Below are positions 1 through 12,028 of a DNA stretch of 64,000 nucleotides, piece by piece. The stretch is taken from positions 19,158,001 to 19,222,000 of the forward strand of contig JBHGNT010000004.1 in the NCBI GenBank assembly GCA_043228905.1, written 5' to 3'. The notes beneath the pieces were generated by a model. The model was not told the DNA's origin, did not search any database, and worked only from the letters and a program-made list of their open reading frames with translations. The position numbers and the translations under genes were made by a program. The stretch's first letter is position 1, and each line of letters opens with the position of its first letter. This stretch comes from Azolla caroliniana. Lineage: Eukaryota > Polypodiophyta.

Positions 1-378
1 TTCAATGGATCGGAGTGCCCAACACAAAAAATGCAACGGCATTATCGACACATTATTACACGCGAATAATTATCTATGAACAATGCAAGCGCATATTATT
101 TTGTGGTGTGTGGATGTGCATATTGTATATGATTTTTGTGTTTCAAGATGCTGGTTGCGTGGATGATGTTGATCTACTACCATCCGATGAAAGCGAAGCA
201 TGTTCGATTTGTAGGATCACCGAGCATCCACGCAAAACTAAGACGAACCCGAACCAAACCATGTGAGCAGGCTTCACATGCAATGCCATAGCTTGACGCC
301 AAATAGTGTAGGGCAGTTGAGTCGACACACATATTGATATTGAATGTATAGGTAATGCGACCAATGAGAGATGGCCTC

Positions 379-380
<2 letters not shown>

Positions 381-443
<63 letters not shown>

Positions 444-451
444 ATGTATGT
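381..451. repeat. (TG)n followed by (TATG)n microsatellite
   Basis: About 23 TG units run into six TATG units. Open frames through it on either strand are His/Thr/Tyr-rich artefacts of the repeat. Bases 1-1405, upstream of the glycine decarboxylase gene, otherwise hold scattered GTAC/TACG-rich sequence and simple repeats and no recognisable gene. Confidence 0.95.
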
Positions 452-979
452 GTGACTCATGAGTGTGATGTGTATATGTATTTGTGTGTATGTGTACAAA
501 TGTATGTACATGCATTGCCGACACACACACACACATGATATGAGTGATCACAAATATGCATGCACACATAGACACATACATACATACACGCATAGTACGT
601 AATATTATTCGAATGCATTGGCCAACATTCTTTTTCATACGAATGCAAATGTTACCAAAACATGCTTATGTTTTCTTTTTTACACTTTTTACCTTTAACT
701 TTCTTACCTTATTATTATTATTACCTTATATTAAATAATGAATACAAAAGTATGGTATTTACCATACATCGAGGGGTGTTTACCGTACTCGAATGATGGA
801 AGCATTCGCGAATGCGAATGGACGTATTGTACGTATGGTTCATATTATGCATACCCACGAGTACATACGTAGAAATTTCAAATACACAGATATGTATGTA
901 CACATACGTATGTACGTATACGTATATGTATACCTTCATTGTCGTGCATGCAGAAATGGGTGCAGACTGCCCACCATCT

Positions 980-993
980 CCCCCCCCCCCCCC
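980..993. repeat. poly-C run
   Basis: Fourteen consecutive C residues followed by a short CT-rich stretch, about 410 bp upstream of the glycine decarboxylase start codon. Confidence 0.95.
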
Positions 994-1043
994 TCTCACT
1001 CTCTGTCTATGGGTACGGGTAGATCAGTGCAGAGAGAAACAGG

Positions 1044-1068
1044 GGAGAGAGAGAGAGAGAGAGAGAGA
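1044..1068. repeat. (GA)n microsatellite
   Basis: About 12 GA units in the upstream region of the glycine decarboxylase gene. GA/CT tracts are common in plant promoters and 5' UTRs; no regulatory role can be assigned from sequence. Confidence 0.9.
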
Positions 1069-1210
1069 TTAGGAGGGGTCCACCTTCCATATCAAGTTGT
1101 CAATCAACCCTCGCACGTTGTTCATTTCATCCAGATTCGAAGTATGTACATATATTAAGTCAGCAGACAAGGAAGGAGGTCCTCTGCTAAGCAAGCTATG
1201 GATCTCTGAA

Positions 1211-1237
1211 CCCCCCCCCCCCCCCCCCCCCCCCCCC
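1211..1237. repeat. 27-nt poly-C run near the gene start
   Basis: Twenty-seven consecutive C residues followed by TCTCTTCT, ending about 170 bp before the GLDP start codon and so probably in the 5' UTR or core promoter. Runs of this length are prone to slippage and sequencing error. Confidence 0.9.
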
Positions 1238-1405
1238 TCTCTTCTGTGTCCTTAGAGATCCTACATATTCCTGTTTTCCTTCCAGATCTATGTTCTAGCT
1301 ACTGGCCACCTCTTTGAGATCTGCTCCACATTTATCAGCAGAGACCTCATTTCTTTTGTTTGTAACCTTCAACCTTTGATTCAAGACTCTACTTTGTATA
1401 CCATC

Positions 1406-4400
1406 ATGTCTGGAATAGTCAGGAAGATGGTGGGTTCTCGTCATTGCGGTGGCCGCATCTCGTGTCTTCTTCTTCGAAGCAGAAATTACATATGGAAGAA
1501 GATCCCGGAATCTCCCACCCCTGCTTCTTACACGAGGAGAATATTATCATCCCCCCCCATGATTCCGTCGGAATACTCTATGGCAGCGACCGCGATCCCG
1601 GGATATTCCCGTGGAATCTCGATCCATGCGCTCGAGCCAACCGACACCTTCCCTAGACGCCACATCAGTGCCACGCCAGCAGAACAAAGTAGGATGTCTA
1701 ATATTTGTGGTTTCAATTCTATTGAAGATCTCATTGATGCCACCGTCCCCACTTCTATCCGACGACCTGAAATGCACCTACCCAAATTTGCTAATGGCCT
1801 CACAGAATCTCAAATGATAAATCATATGAGATCCTTAGCATCCAAGAACAAGATATTCAAATCATATATTGGAATGGGTTACTATAACACCCATGTACCC
1901 CCTGTCATCATCAGAAATATATTGGAAAATCCTGGTTGGTATACACAATATACCCCTTATCAAGCTGAGATTGCACAAGGTAGGCTCGAATCTCTACTCA
2001 ATTTTCAAACCATGATCACAGATCTCACAAGTATGCCCATGTCTAATGCATCATTGCTTGATGAGGCGACTGCGGCCGCTGAAGCCATGGCTATGTGTAG
2101 TAGCATCTCTAGAGGTAAGAAGAAGACATTCCTTATTGCGAGTCATTGCCACCCACAAACCATCGATATATGCAAAACGCGTGCCGATGGGTTCGAGCTG
2201 AATGTGGAAGTGGTTGATAGCATTGAAGGATTCGATTACAGTGCCAACAAGGATGTGTGTGGTGTACTTGTACAATACCCTACTACTGATGGTGAAGTAA
2301 TAGATCTCTCAGGGATCATTGAGAAGGCTCATACACACGGTGCAAAGGTAGTGGTATCGACTGATTTACTAGCTTTAACTATCCTTAGGCCACCTGGGGA
2401 GTTGGGGGCAGATATGGTTGTTGGTTCGGCTCAACGGTTTGGTGTTCCTATGGGATATGGAGGTCCTCACGCAGCTTTCCTTGCCACTTCGGAAGAGTAT
2501 AAAAGATTAATGCCTGGTCGTGTTATTGGTGTGAGTGTGGATGCAAGTGGAAAGCCTGCCTTAAGAATGGCGATGCAGACCCGTGAACAACATATCAGGA
2601 GAGAAAAGGCTACTAGTAACATATGTACTGCACAAGTAAGTACTTGCTTCTGGATCACAATTGTATATTTGCAACTGTCTGTAGATTTATTCTCATTTGA
2701 ACTTCTCTTCATCTTGTTTAAGGTTGTACATATTTTGAATGTAGACATCAATTTTATTGCTAATGACCCTTTCACTTCCGTAGTTTGTATTTTTTATTTA
2801 GGTATTGATTGTCTAACCTTTTTTACTTGCTTATTATGTATAATTAGTTGAGAGTAGACATTGCTTTTGCTCATTTGAGTTAAATTCCTCTTTTTTTCAC
2901 TTGTGTTGTTTGAATCTTTGGATGCAATATGATTTTTTTGGTTCATTTGGACCTTTTTGCTGAGTTTTTATTTTGGAATATAGGCATTGCTAGCAAACAT
3001 GGCTGCCATGTATGCTGTGTATCATGGGCCAGAAGGATTGAAAAATATAGCGGAGAGAGTGCATGGACTAGCAAGCACATTCGCAGCAGGGCTAAAGAAA
3101 TTTGGCCATGTAAAGGTAGAAAACACACTGTTCTTTGACACTGTGAAAGTTGGGGTGGCTGATACAAATGCCATCTCACAAGCTGCTCTCAAGCGAGGCA
3201 TTAATCTACGAGTATTGGACAAGAACACGGTATGTACAGTTGTGAAGTGGATTTAAAGGAATTCATGTTTGCTTCTCATCCATTCAAAGCAAAGTGCATA
3301 TAAACAAATTCAACATGGGAAAAATTTAGTCCATTCGAAACAATGAATAACCTCGTTGAGTGTAAGCGATATAAACAAATTCATGTAGGTGGTTATCATG
3401 TTCCCATTCAAAACAATGAATACCATGGTTTGAAGAATTGGATCTGTATCCACATGAAATATACAGAAGGGATGAAGAAGTTATTTCTCAATACCAACAC
3501 TCGTTTACCTGTGATATTCATAGATAACTGTTGCAATGGATGAAACGACGAGTCTCGAAGACGTTGATGAACTTTTTGAGATATTTGCTGATGGCAATCC
3601 GGTGGGTGCTTTGTTAGGTTAATTGAATCTATCTTGTTCTTTCAAAAGGTGCAAAACTGACCATGCTGATGTCTCCTTTCTTTCTCTTTCTCTCCTCATT
3701 TTTTTAGGTAAACTTCACTGCCCAATCCCTCGCACCTGAGGTAGATGCTTCCATTCCTGCGGAATTTCAACGTGAAAGCGGGTTCCTCATGTTTCCTGTC
3801 TTCAACTCGTAGGAGTTTTCTTTTGGGAGATTAAGTTTTTATGTATTGGCGAACATGGAGATATATACATCACTTAAAAAGTTTTGCTTTTTAATTGTAT
3901 TGCAGCTATCATTCCGAGCATGAGATGTTACGCTACTTGCATAGGATTCAAGCCAAAGATTTGTCCCTTTGCCACAGTATGATACCCCTTGGGTCTTGCA
4001 CTATGAAACTTAATTCTACAGTTGAAATGATGCCAGTCTCATGGCCCGAGTTTGCCAATCTTCATCCTTTTGCACCTCCAGATCAGGCTGCAGGATTTCA
4101 GGTATTCTTTAGGACGAAATACTTGTTCGGTATTTTGTAGACTGTTTTGAATTAACCAGATACCCTTGTTTTGAATGCTTCAGGGTATTTTGTAGATCTC
4201 CCTATTTTTAATGTCTTTCGATGAGTGCTTGTGATTCCCAACTACTACATTTCATGTTATGTTACTAGCCATAGAAATGAAGACCAAGTTCTATTTCAAA
4301 TGAACTTATATGATAGGTGTATTATCGATCTAATTTGCATTGAATCAGTTTTGTCATTTTATATGTAGGAAATGTTTCAAGATTTGGGGGAACTTCTAGC

Positions 4401-7400
4401 TGAGATTACTGGCTTTGACTCGGTATCTTTGCAACCTAATGCTGGTGCTGCCGGAGAGTATGCAGGTCTTATGGTTATTCGAGCATACCATCATGTAAGT
4501 TGTGGCACATGATATATATAGATGATCTACTAAGAGCCGAATAACCATACCATAATGTAAGTTGTGGCACATGATATATATAGATTATCTACTAAGAGCC
4601 TGATAGTTTTGTCTTTTCTTTGACATTCCTTAGCTAGAGAGGATCTCTTGATTCACTGCTAATGTTATTATTTGTGAATATATAAATAATCATACATACA
4701 TACCTACATGTGCATGGGCATACATACATATTTATATGCAGACATTAGGGACACATGCAAAATATTTATATCATTGTATTGCACCGTTTTGGTCTCATAG
4801 GCCACATTGGGCTTCAAGCAGTTTATTTTTCATTATTTCGTCATAATTGGTCTACTGAACTTGATGTAGGCAAGAGGCGACTATCACAGAAATGTATGCA
4901 TTATCCCTGTTTCTGCCCATGGCACAAACCCTGCAAGTGCCGCCATGTGTGGAATGAAGATTGTCGTTGTGGGAACAGATGAGAAAGGCAATGTGAATAT
5001 CGAGGAGCTTAGGAAGGCTGCTGAGGCCCACAAAGATAACCTTTCTGCCCTCATGGTAAGTTATAAATAGATTGCCTCATGCTGAAGTCTAAACACATCC
5101 TGAATTCTTCAATGACAATCAAATATAGCACTAGGGTATAGACTTCACCATGGAAAGACAAAGGAGTGTGTGACCAAGAATCACTTTAAAGATATTAACA
5201 TTTTTCTGCTTGAAATTAAAATAATAGGTAACATATCCATCAACCCATGGAGTTTATGAAGATGGAATTGATGAGATCTGCGAGATAATCCACAAGAATG
5301 GTGGCCAAGTGTACATGGATGGTGCTAACATGAATGCTCAGGTTAACTACTTGGAGCTAAGATTTCTTGGCTGGTCTATGTTGTATGTTTCTTTACACAT
5401 ATAGTGCTTCTGTTTCCTTGAAAGGCCCGATTCATGCTTTATTTCCGACATTTCTAGGTTGGTTTGACCAGCCCTGGACACATCGGGGCAGATGTTTGCC
5501 ACTTGAATTTGCATAAGACATTCTGTATTCCTCATGGTGGAGGTGGCCCAGGCATGGGCCCTATCTGTGTGAAAAAGCATCTTGCTCCATTTTTACCTTC
5601 TCATCCTGTTGTAAGTATCAAGTTTTTTTCTCCCCAAAGTGAAGAATAATATTTTCAGGGTTTGCAGCTAGTGTAAGTAGAAAAATCCATGTAATCCTAT
5701 ATTATAATTAACGGATCAGGTTTTCAGATAACAGAATCCCTGGCATCTTCAAGACAAAAGTAAAAAAACATTTTAATTTCTTTTGAAATGAGTAGAGACA
5801 TTTTTGTGTGATTCTCCACAGATTCAAACTGGAGGGATTCCTCAACCAGAGAAGCTTTCACCATTGGGGTCTATTTCTGCAGCACCATGGGGCTCAGCAT
5901 TGATTCTACCCATCTCCTACAGCTACATTGCTATGATGGGGTCCAAAGGGCTCAAGCAAGCATCTGAATTGGCTATACTTAATGCTAATTATATGGCTAA
6001 GCAACTAGAGGTAATATTGAGTTGATACTTGAAAAGGTATGGTGGTTATGGATCATGCTTATCTGTATTTGTTTCTATCTGTTGTAGGATTACTACCCAA
6101 TTCTATTTCGAGGAAAGAATGGCACTTGTGCCCATGAATTCATCATTGATTTGAGACCATTTAAGGTACTTGGTTGACATCTTTTAAATGTTTTTCTTTT
6201 CTATGAATACTAAGTTTAAATGTTTGTGGATTTGATGGAGACTTCTAATATAATCAAATCACGCCTCTTTCTATTCCACAACAGTCTACGGCGGGTCTAG
6301 AGGCAGAGGACGTAGCAAAACGCCTTATTGATTATGGATTCCATGCACCAACAATGTCGTTTCCCGTACCTGGAACTCTTATGATTGAACCAACTGAAAG
6401 TGAAAGCAAGGTAAAACCTCAAATCACCAGGAGGAAACCAACTCAAATTTGGTTACAAGGGCTGAGAATGAAGAATTATTTGTACTGTTGTAGTTTTTTG
6501 TCGGAGCCTTATTGGTAAATATTGTTTGTTATATATGTTGTGGATAGGCTGAATTGGACAGGTTTTGTAATGCAATGATCTCCATTAGGAAGGAGATCGA
6601 AGCTATTGAGACGGGGATTGCTAGTCCACAAGACAATGTGTTGAAGGTGAAGTTCCAACAACCTCATGTCGTTATTAATAATTATATACTAATGTATAAC
6701 ACATTCATACGAATCCATTTAACTATATATGGACCCATGTACATACACACACATATATATACATATACATATATGTGTGTACAACCATGTGCTCCCCTTC
6801 AATCTGATGTCGTTTGGCTATATATTAATGCATATACTCACTTAATACTAATGCTCATTAACCATAATGTATGTCAAATGCATGTAGTTAATGTGCTAAT
6901 GCATGCACCTATTATACGCATCTAGTTAGTTATGTGTAATGCCATGGAGTTATAATATATTATTGCAAAGTTTATTGATAGAATGAACTAACTTAATGGT
7001 GTAATATGAGGATTCCAGGGTGCACCTCATCCGGCTGCTGTTGTTATGGCCGATGACTGGACGAAACCATATTCACGGGAGCTAGCAGCTTTTCCGGCAT
7101 CGTGGGTCCGTGCATCGAAATTCTGGCCATCAACAGGTAAAAGAACATTTAACCCATTTGACTAGTTAGGAGTTCCAACTCCCGTCAATGACAACTTGAA
7201 CCTAACAACCAGCAACGGTTTGGTTTGAACCCAACCGAATCGTGAAACCGCGGCTTAACGGTTTAAACGGTTTGGTTCGGTTTCAATAGTTAGAAACCAC
7301 GGTTTTAACGGATTTTTTTTTTTATTTAAATTTTAAAAAATTGTTTTTAAACAATGTTTTCATTTTCATGCCTTATTCTCACATTTTAGGAAAATCTTTA

Positions 7401-8121
7401 AAATTTTGAAAATTTAAATAATGAAATATTTTAAATTTTAAATTTTAAAATTTGACCTAGGCTAAAAACCGAAACCGAACCATGGAACCACAATTTTACT
7501 GGTTTAATGGCTTAACGGTTTGAAATTGGTTTAATGGTTATGATTACGGTTTCGTGTTTCGGTTCGGTTTAGGTTTCAAATATTTTAAACGGTTTGGTGT
7601 CAAACCGGTTTGGTTTTGATCCTCTCGAACCAAACCAAACCGTTGCCAATTGTTACTTGAACCCCCATTTAAAGTTTTTTTTGGTTCATTCATCATTTAC
7701 TCTCTTTTTTTTTTTCAAGTCTAGAAAGCCAAACAATGCAATAAAACCCTTGCTATTATGTTGCCTTGCCTAGAATGCTCAATCTTTATGCGTCGGAAAG
7801 ATCAAATGCCTACCAATGCTATCCCATCTTATTACATTTTTCATCTAAAATGGACCCCTTTGCAGCCATTAGAATGCAATTGATGCATTTTATTATCTTC
7901 ATTTGATCTCCTCTCGTAAGAAGACCTGAATGCCAACCAATGCTATAAAAACCACCCTTGCTATTTATGCTTTCTTAAAAATGTGGACAATCTTTGTTAA
8001 ATCGATGTTTTTAAATATTATCTTAGGGAGAATCGACAATGTCTATGGTGATCGCCACCTCGTATGCACCCTTCGTCCGTCGGAGCCAGAGTTTGAAGAA
8101 CAAGCTATTGTTGCCGCATGA
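1406..8121 (+). CDS. GLDP: Glycine decarboxylase P-protein, mitochondrial (15 exons)
   Basis: P-protein of the mitochondrial glycine cleavage system: PLP-dependent decarboxylation of glycine with transfer of the aminomethyl group to lipoylated H-protein; central to photorespiration. Exons read by GT/AG and frame: 1406-2635, 2984-3229, 3524-3601, 3708-3808, 3906-4101, 4369-4494, 4870-5055, 5228-5341, 5458-5610, 5822-6010, 6088-6165, 6285-6410, 6548-6646, 7019-7136, 8027-8121. They sum to 3135 nt (1044 aa plus stop), the normal family length, with no frame break. ATG 1406 is the first in-frame ATG after the poly-C leader; the Ser/Arg-rich N-terminus before about residue 90 fits a mitochondrial transit peptide. 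Exon 9 holds the PLP lysine context HLNLHKTF (Lys about 779) and the glycine-rich loop GGGGPGMGP. The codon-clean frame and consensus splice sites suggest a functional gene. Exon 1 stays open into intron 1 (to 2851), so intron retention would give a truncated protein. Confidence 0.97.
4495..4600 (+). repeat. Tandem duplication of a 5' splice site in GLDP intron 6
   Basis: A 44-bp segment beginning with the donor GTAAGTTGTGG (4495-4538) is repeated at 4557-4600 with one mismatch, a period of 62 bp. The second copy keeps a consensus donor preceded by CATAAT, similar to the exon end CATCAT. The first site preserves the GLDP frame; use of the second would add 62 nt and shift it. Confidence 0.9.
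7204..7654. mobile_element. Mutator-like MITE in GLDP intron 14
   Basis: The 451-bp segment is flanked by a direct 9-bp repeat ACTTGAACC (7194-7202 and 7655-7663). Its ends are inverted repeats: AACAAccaGCAACGG at the left matches the complement of the right end, and GCAACGGTTTGGTTTG is a 16-bp perfect part of it. Internal sequence is AT-rich with many GGTTTGGTT/AACCAAACC runs that could fold back, and has no coding capacity. A 9-bp TSD with terminal inverted repeats is the hallmark of Mutator-superfamily elements; assignment to MULE-MITE is inference from that. Confidence 0.75.
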
Positions 8122-10596
8122 CCGAATTGTATAATATATCTATTACAAAACAATGTCAATTTCTAACCAGAGTGCAACCATTGGCTAAAAGTTTATGGCA
8201 TTGATTGATTGATATCAACAAAAGTTGTTTAACCTAAGACTCATCGATATGCTAAAAGCGACCTATAAGAAATTCAATGATTATTGTTGCACACTTTATT
8301 TTCTCAAAACTGTTTTTTGTTATATCCTATACAAATTAGGGTTTTGAGTCTTTTGACGTCGTATTAATCAATTACTTTCTCTAAGGTATTAATAAAGTGA
8401 CGCTTTCTATCACATGCTTTAATACCATGTTATTGTCGCGTGCGAGAGAGTCCATTAAAATTTCTTTAGGTATAAGAAAAGAGAGAGATTTAGAAAATCA
8501 CATAAAGAACTCTAGGGGCTACAATTTAAGTCATTCTTTTACTATTCTCAAAATTCAGTTCACAATGTTATACCCACCTATTTGAATGAAATCACCTTGT
8601 TATTATTATCTCTTTGTTTGTTTTAAAATATGTTGACATTAAGGTGACACTTATGAGGACAAGGTAAAGTGCCCATGGAACTCACTTGTGAGAGTTGCTG
8701 AATGAAATTTCACTTTAGCGAAAATTCGTTGTAGGATATTCCATGAAGATCATCAAACAAAATTTCTCATACTACATTCCTACTAGGTACAATACTTAAG
8801 GTAGTAAAACTCCACCTTATACCCTAATACCTAAGGTAGTGAAACACAACCTTATACATGGGAAGGTAAAGCTTTTGCTCTTTAAGGAAAAGCCCAAGAG
8901 AAGATCACAAAACTAGTTAATGATGCCCAAACTAGCGACATAACCACCCAAATTGCGTTAGCAACTGGACATGTAGGGAATCTAATATCTCGTCTCAATC
9001 ATTGTATATAAAAAAATGGCTTGCAAGTATTGATTTGGTGTATGTCAATTTAATACACTATTGGTACCAATTTAATGATTTCATTGGTGTACACTACGGG
9101 TATTGTTGAGTTATCAATCTTTCCAAAGTTCATTTGCCAACAATCCTAGAGTAGGGGCCTCAAGAATAGGCAAGGGGATAATGATAGACAAATATGATCA
9201 TATCTAGGAGGTATGTGAACCTTGCTCGCATATTTTTGAATGCCATGATGTTTGTATGGCACTAAAATAACATTTTTTAATATACTTTAATTCACTATGC
9301 AATTGAAGTTAGCGTTGAGACTTTCCTTTAACATCAAAATGCAAGTGTCACGAGTATACAAGTACATCTAAGAGTAGAGAACTATTATATTGTCTTCACT
9401 TTAACAATTGCCTATAATTTAATCAATCTCAAAATTGGTTGGTAGGAATGCATTAAGCATTGGACCAAAAGAGATTGTAAAGTTTAACACTTAAAATGAC
9501 TGAGCACTATTGACAACATATTGGCGAGGATTCATTTGATCATGATAGATCAACCTTTTCCATACAATGCACACTTTAGTGGATGAGACAATCAAGGGTG
9601 CAATGGGGAAAGACAGGAAATCATGGGGATCATTAATGCTTGTACACTTTCATCCAAGTAGCAAATAACCATACTCGATTGAGAACTACTTTGAGTTGAG
9701 TGCAAATAACTAAGTTGTACTCAACATCCACGTGAAACTTTGATAGGGTGACACATAAACACGAATATTGCAACATAAGTTGTGACAAACATTACCTTGT
9801 ATCAATATTTGTCTAGGTCGTCCAAGATTTACAAGGTTTCTCTTAGTGCATAGGCCAAACATGAACTTATGCATATTTTTGTGTAACATAGATGCCAAAG
9901 CAAATGCACTTCACACTTCCTAGGCTTTAGCTATATCATTGGCTAGAGCTTTTAAGAACATGAGCAATTATCTACTAGTGCTCGAGCTATAAATTATTTC
10001 CATGATGAGAGAATGTCCAACCAATTTTGCACATTTGTTCGTTTATGCACAATAAGAAGAATCGAGCGAGTGAAATGGAAAGCAATAATGGGCATACAAA
10101 AGCTCTCTCTCCCTCTTCCCCCTCCCTCCCATCAAACCTTTGGAAATGCTTGTCACATGTAAGTTAATGTCCTCTCATGTGTAAGATCGAGAAATTTGGG
10201 AGCTATAATAAATTGATGTTAAAAATTGATTGTGATAAATATAGCTTGATTAGTTATTGGTGTCAAGATGTGATATCACGATGTGTAGTCAATCTATGGT
10301 CAAGTGATAAAAACTCTTGATTGGGTGAAGTTTATTTAATTCTTTATCAAATTCTTTATAATCTATGGCCAATGAAAACCATAAAGAACCTATTGTTTTC
10401 ATAACTAGCCTTACCGAATTGCACATTTATACTTTATCATACACTTTCTCATACCAATTTCTTCCTACTCATATAGGTATACGTACATATAATTATATGT
10501 GTGCATGTAGTATGTCAAGTATATGTATATACATAGACACATGGGCTTTCTAATTTTTCTTTCTTCATGCATTACAAGCAATACCATTGTTAGGAT
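8122..10596. other. Intergenic DNA, no gene recognised
   Basis: AT-rich sequence downstream of GLDP. The first few hundred bases presumably include the GLDP 3' UTR. Open frames here are short, lack recognisable motifs and look random. I see no RNA gene or repeat structure. Confidence 0.6.
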
Positions 10597-11011
10597 CATA
10601 GATTGACACATGCGTGATATTCGAGAATACAAAATGGCCCCAAGAATATTAAAAAACCATTCGTTTTGTAAAATAAATATAAAAAAATTAATTAATTATT
10701 TAAATAAACGTATTTCACCAAAAAAAACAATTATTCATTAATAGATTATAGTGTCAAGAGAGTTTATGAAACTTTTAATTAATTAATTAATTTTTTAAAA
10801 ACGAATATTTTTAAATTTATTATACAAATATGATTACTAATTAATATGAACTTTGAAGATATGATTAGTTTGAAGTACTATTTTTAATTTCAACATAAAA
10901 TAATCCATAAATTTTGAGGAAATAAAAAGTGAGAAATTAATGAGCCATTCGTATTCGTATTCGTTTGCATTCGAATGGGAAACCCGACGAATGCGAATAT
11001 GTCAATCTATG
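10597..11011. mobile_element. hAT-type MITE
   Basis: A 415-bp AT-rich segment bounded by the inverted repeat CATAGATTGACA / TGTCAATCTATG and flanked by the 8-bp direct repeat GTTAGGAT (10589-10596 and 11012-11019). Subterminal regions carry CATTCG/CGAATG repeats in opposite orientation. No coding capacity. An 8-bp TSD with short TIRs fits the hAT superfamily; the superfamily call is inference. Confidence 0.8.
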
Positions 11012-11019
11012 GTTAGGAT

Positions 11020-12028
11020 AATATCTTGAGATATGTTGTTTGTATATTTACTTCTTTATAACTTGAATCGTGAAGACTAGTAAAACTACCACATCAATGC
11101 ATCTTCTCAAGTTTATGCGCATTGCATGTAATGCACTAGTTATGGCAAATATGTTGCAATATGGTGTTTGGAAAGTTACTTTTCTATAAACATGCACATT
11201 GCATGTATATGCAATCTCACAAAGCAATTTGTTTGTTCTTGTATGTTTACATTAAACACAAAAGCTCTATCCTTTTGTCTAGATAAGCCATATGTGAACA
11301 CAATCATGGAAAACATATAACCTCTTGCTCACCAAAGAAAGTGAAGGTATGATGAGTAAGACTCTACTTGGTATTGTATGTTTTCCATGATCTCTTGTAG
11401 GTTATGAACGGCAACATTTCATTGTTATTTAGCAAGGAGATCATTCCTATCAAAGAACTAGGGTACGTTCTATGAAGCAAGTTGGAAATGCAAGGGAGAA
11501 CATATAGATATATCATTGCAAACAAACAAACATTGCAACAAACAAGATAATAATCATTATCTCATCCCTCCACTTTGGGTAATGAATAAAAAATTGCAGG
11601 TACATCAGAAATTGAAGTACTTCTCTAGTTTACTGAGAATTCTTCTTGTTGGTAGATGGGTTAATAGAATCGTATCCAATGAACACGAATAAAAAAGGTT
11701 AAAATAAGAAATAATGGAGGAACCCACAAACACCCTTCTTAGTTGGGTGTCAATGAAGTCCTTTTTGCCATTTGTGGCATATCAATAATCTCTCTGCATC
11801 AGGTTTGTGAATTCGACGCGTCCGCTTATAACAATGGTCAAAGACCAAAGCAATTATATCTGCTTTCACCATTCAACTATGTTCAACATTTGTGTAGAAG
11901 ATGCTGAACTTTTATCGGGGCTCTGGTTCCCGAACATACTACAACCAATATGATAGATATGATGTAGTTTTGGATAAATCTTAGAATCCAATGCAATCTT
12001 AATTAGGTTTTAGCTGATGCAATAGAAG
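11020..12028. other. Intergenic DNA downstream of the PP2C gene
   Basis: AT-rich sequence with no recognisable gene. The part nearest 12028 should hold the 3' UTR of the minus-strand PP2C gene. Confidence 0.5.

Noticed and set aside
143-648. Open frames rich in His, Thr and Tyr on both strands
   Set aside because: They are translations of the (TG)n/(TATG)n microsatellite, with no independent coding evidence.
595-840. A further MITE upstream of glycine decarboxylase
   Set aside because: CATA(G)TACG and CATTCG/CGAATG sequence occurs in inverted orientation, but no TSD or clean ends could be fixed.
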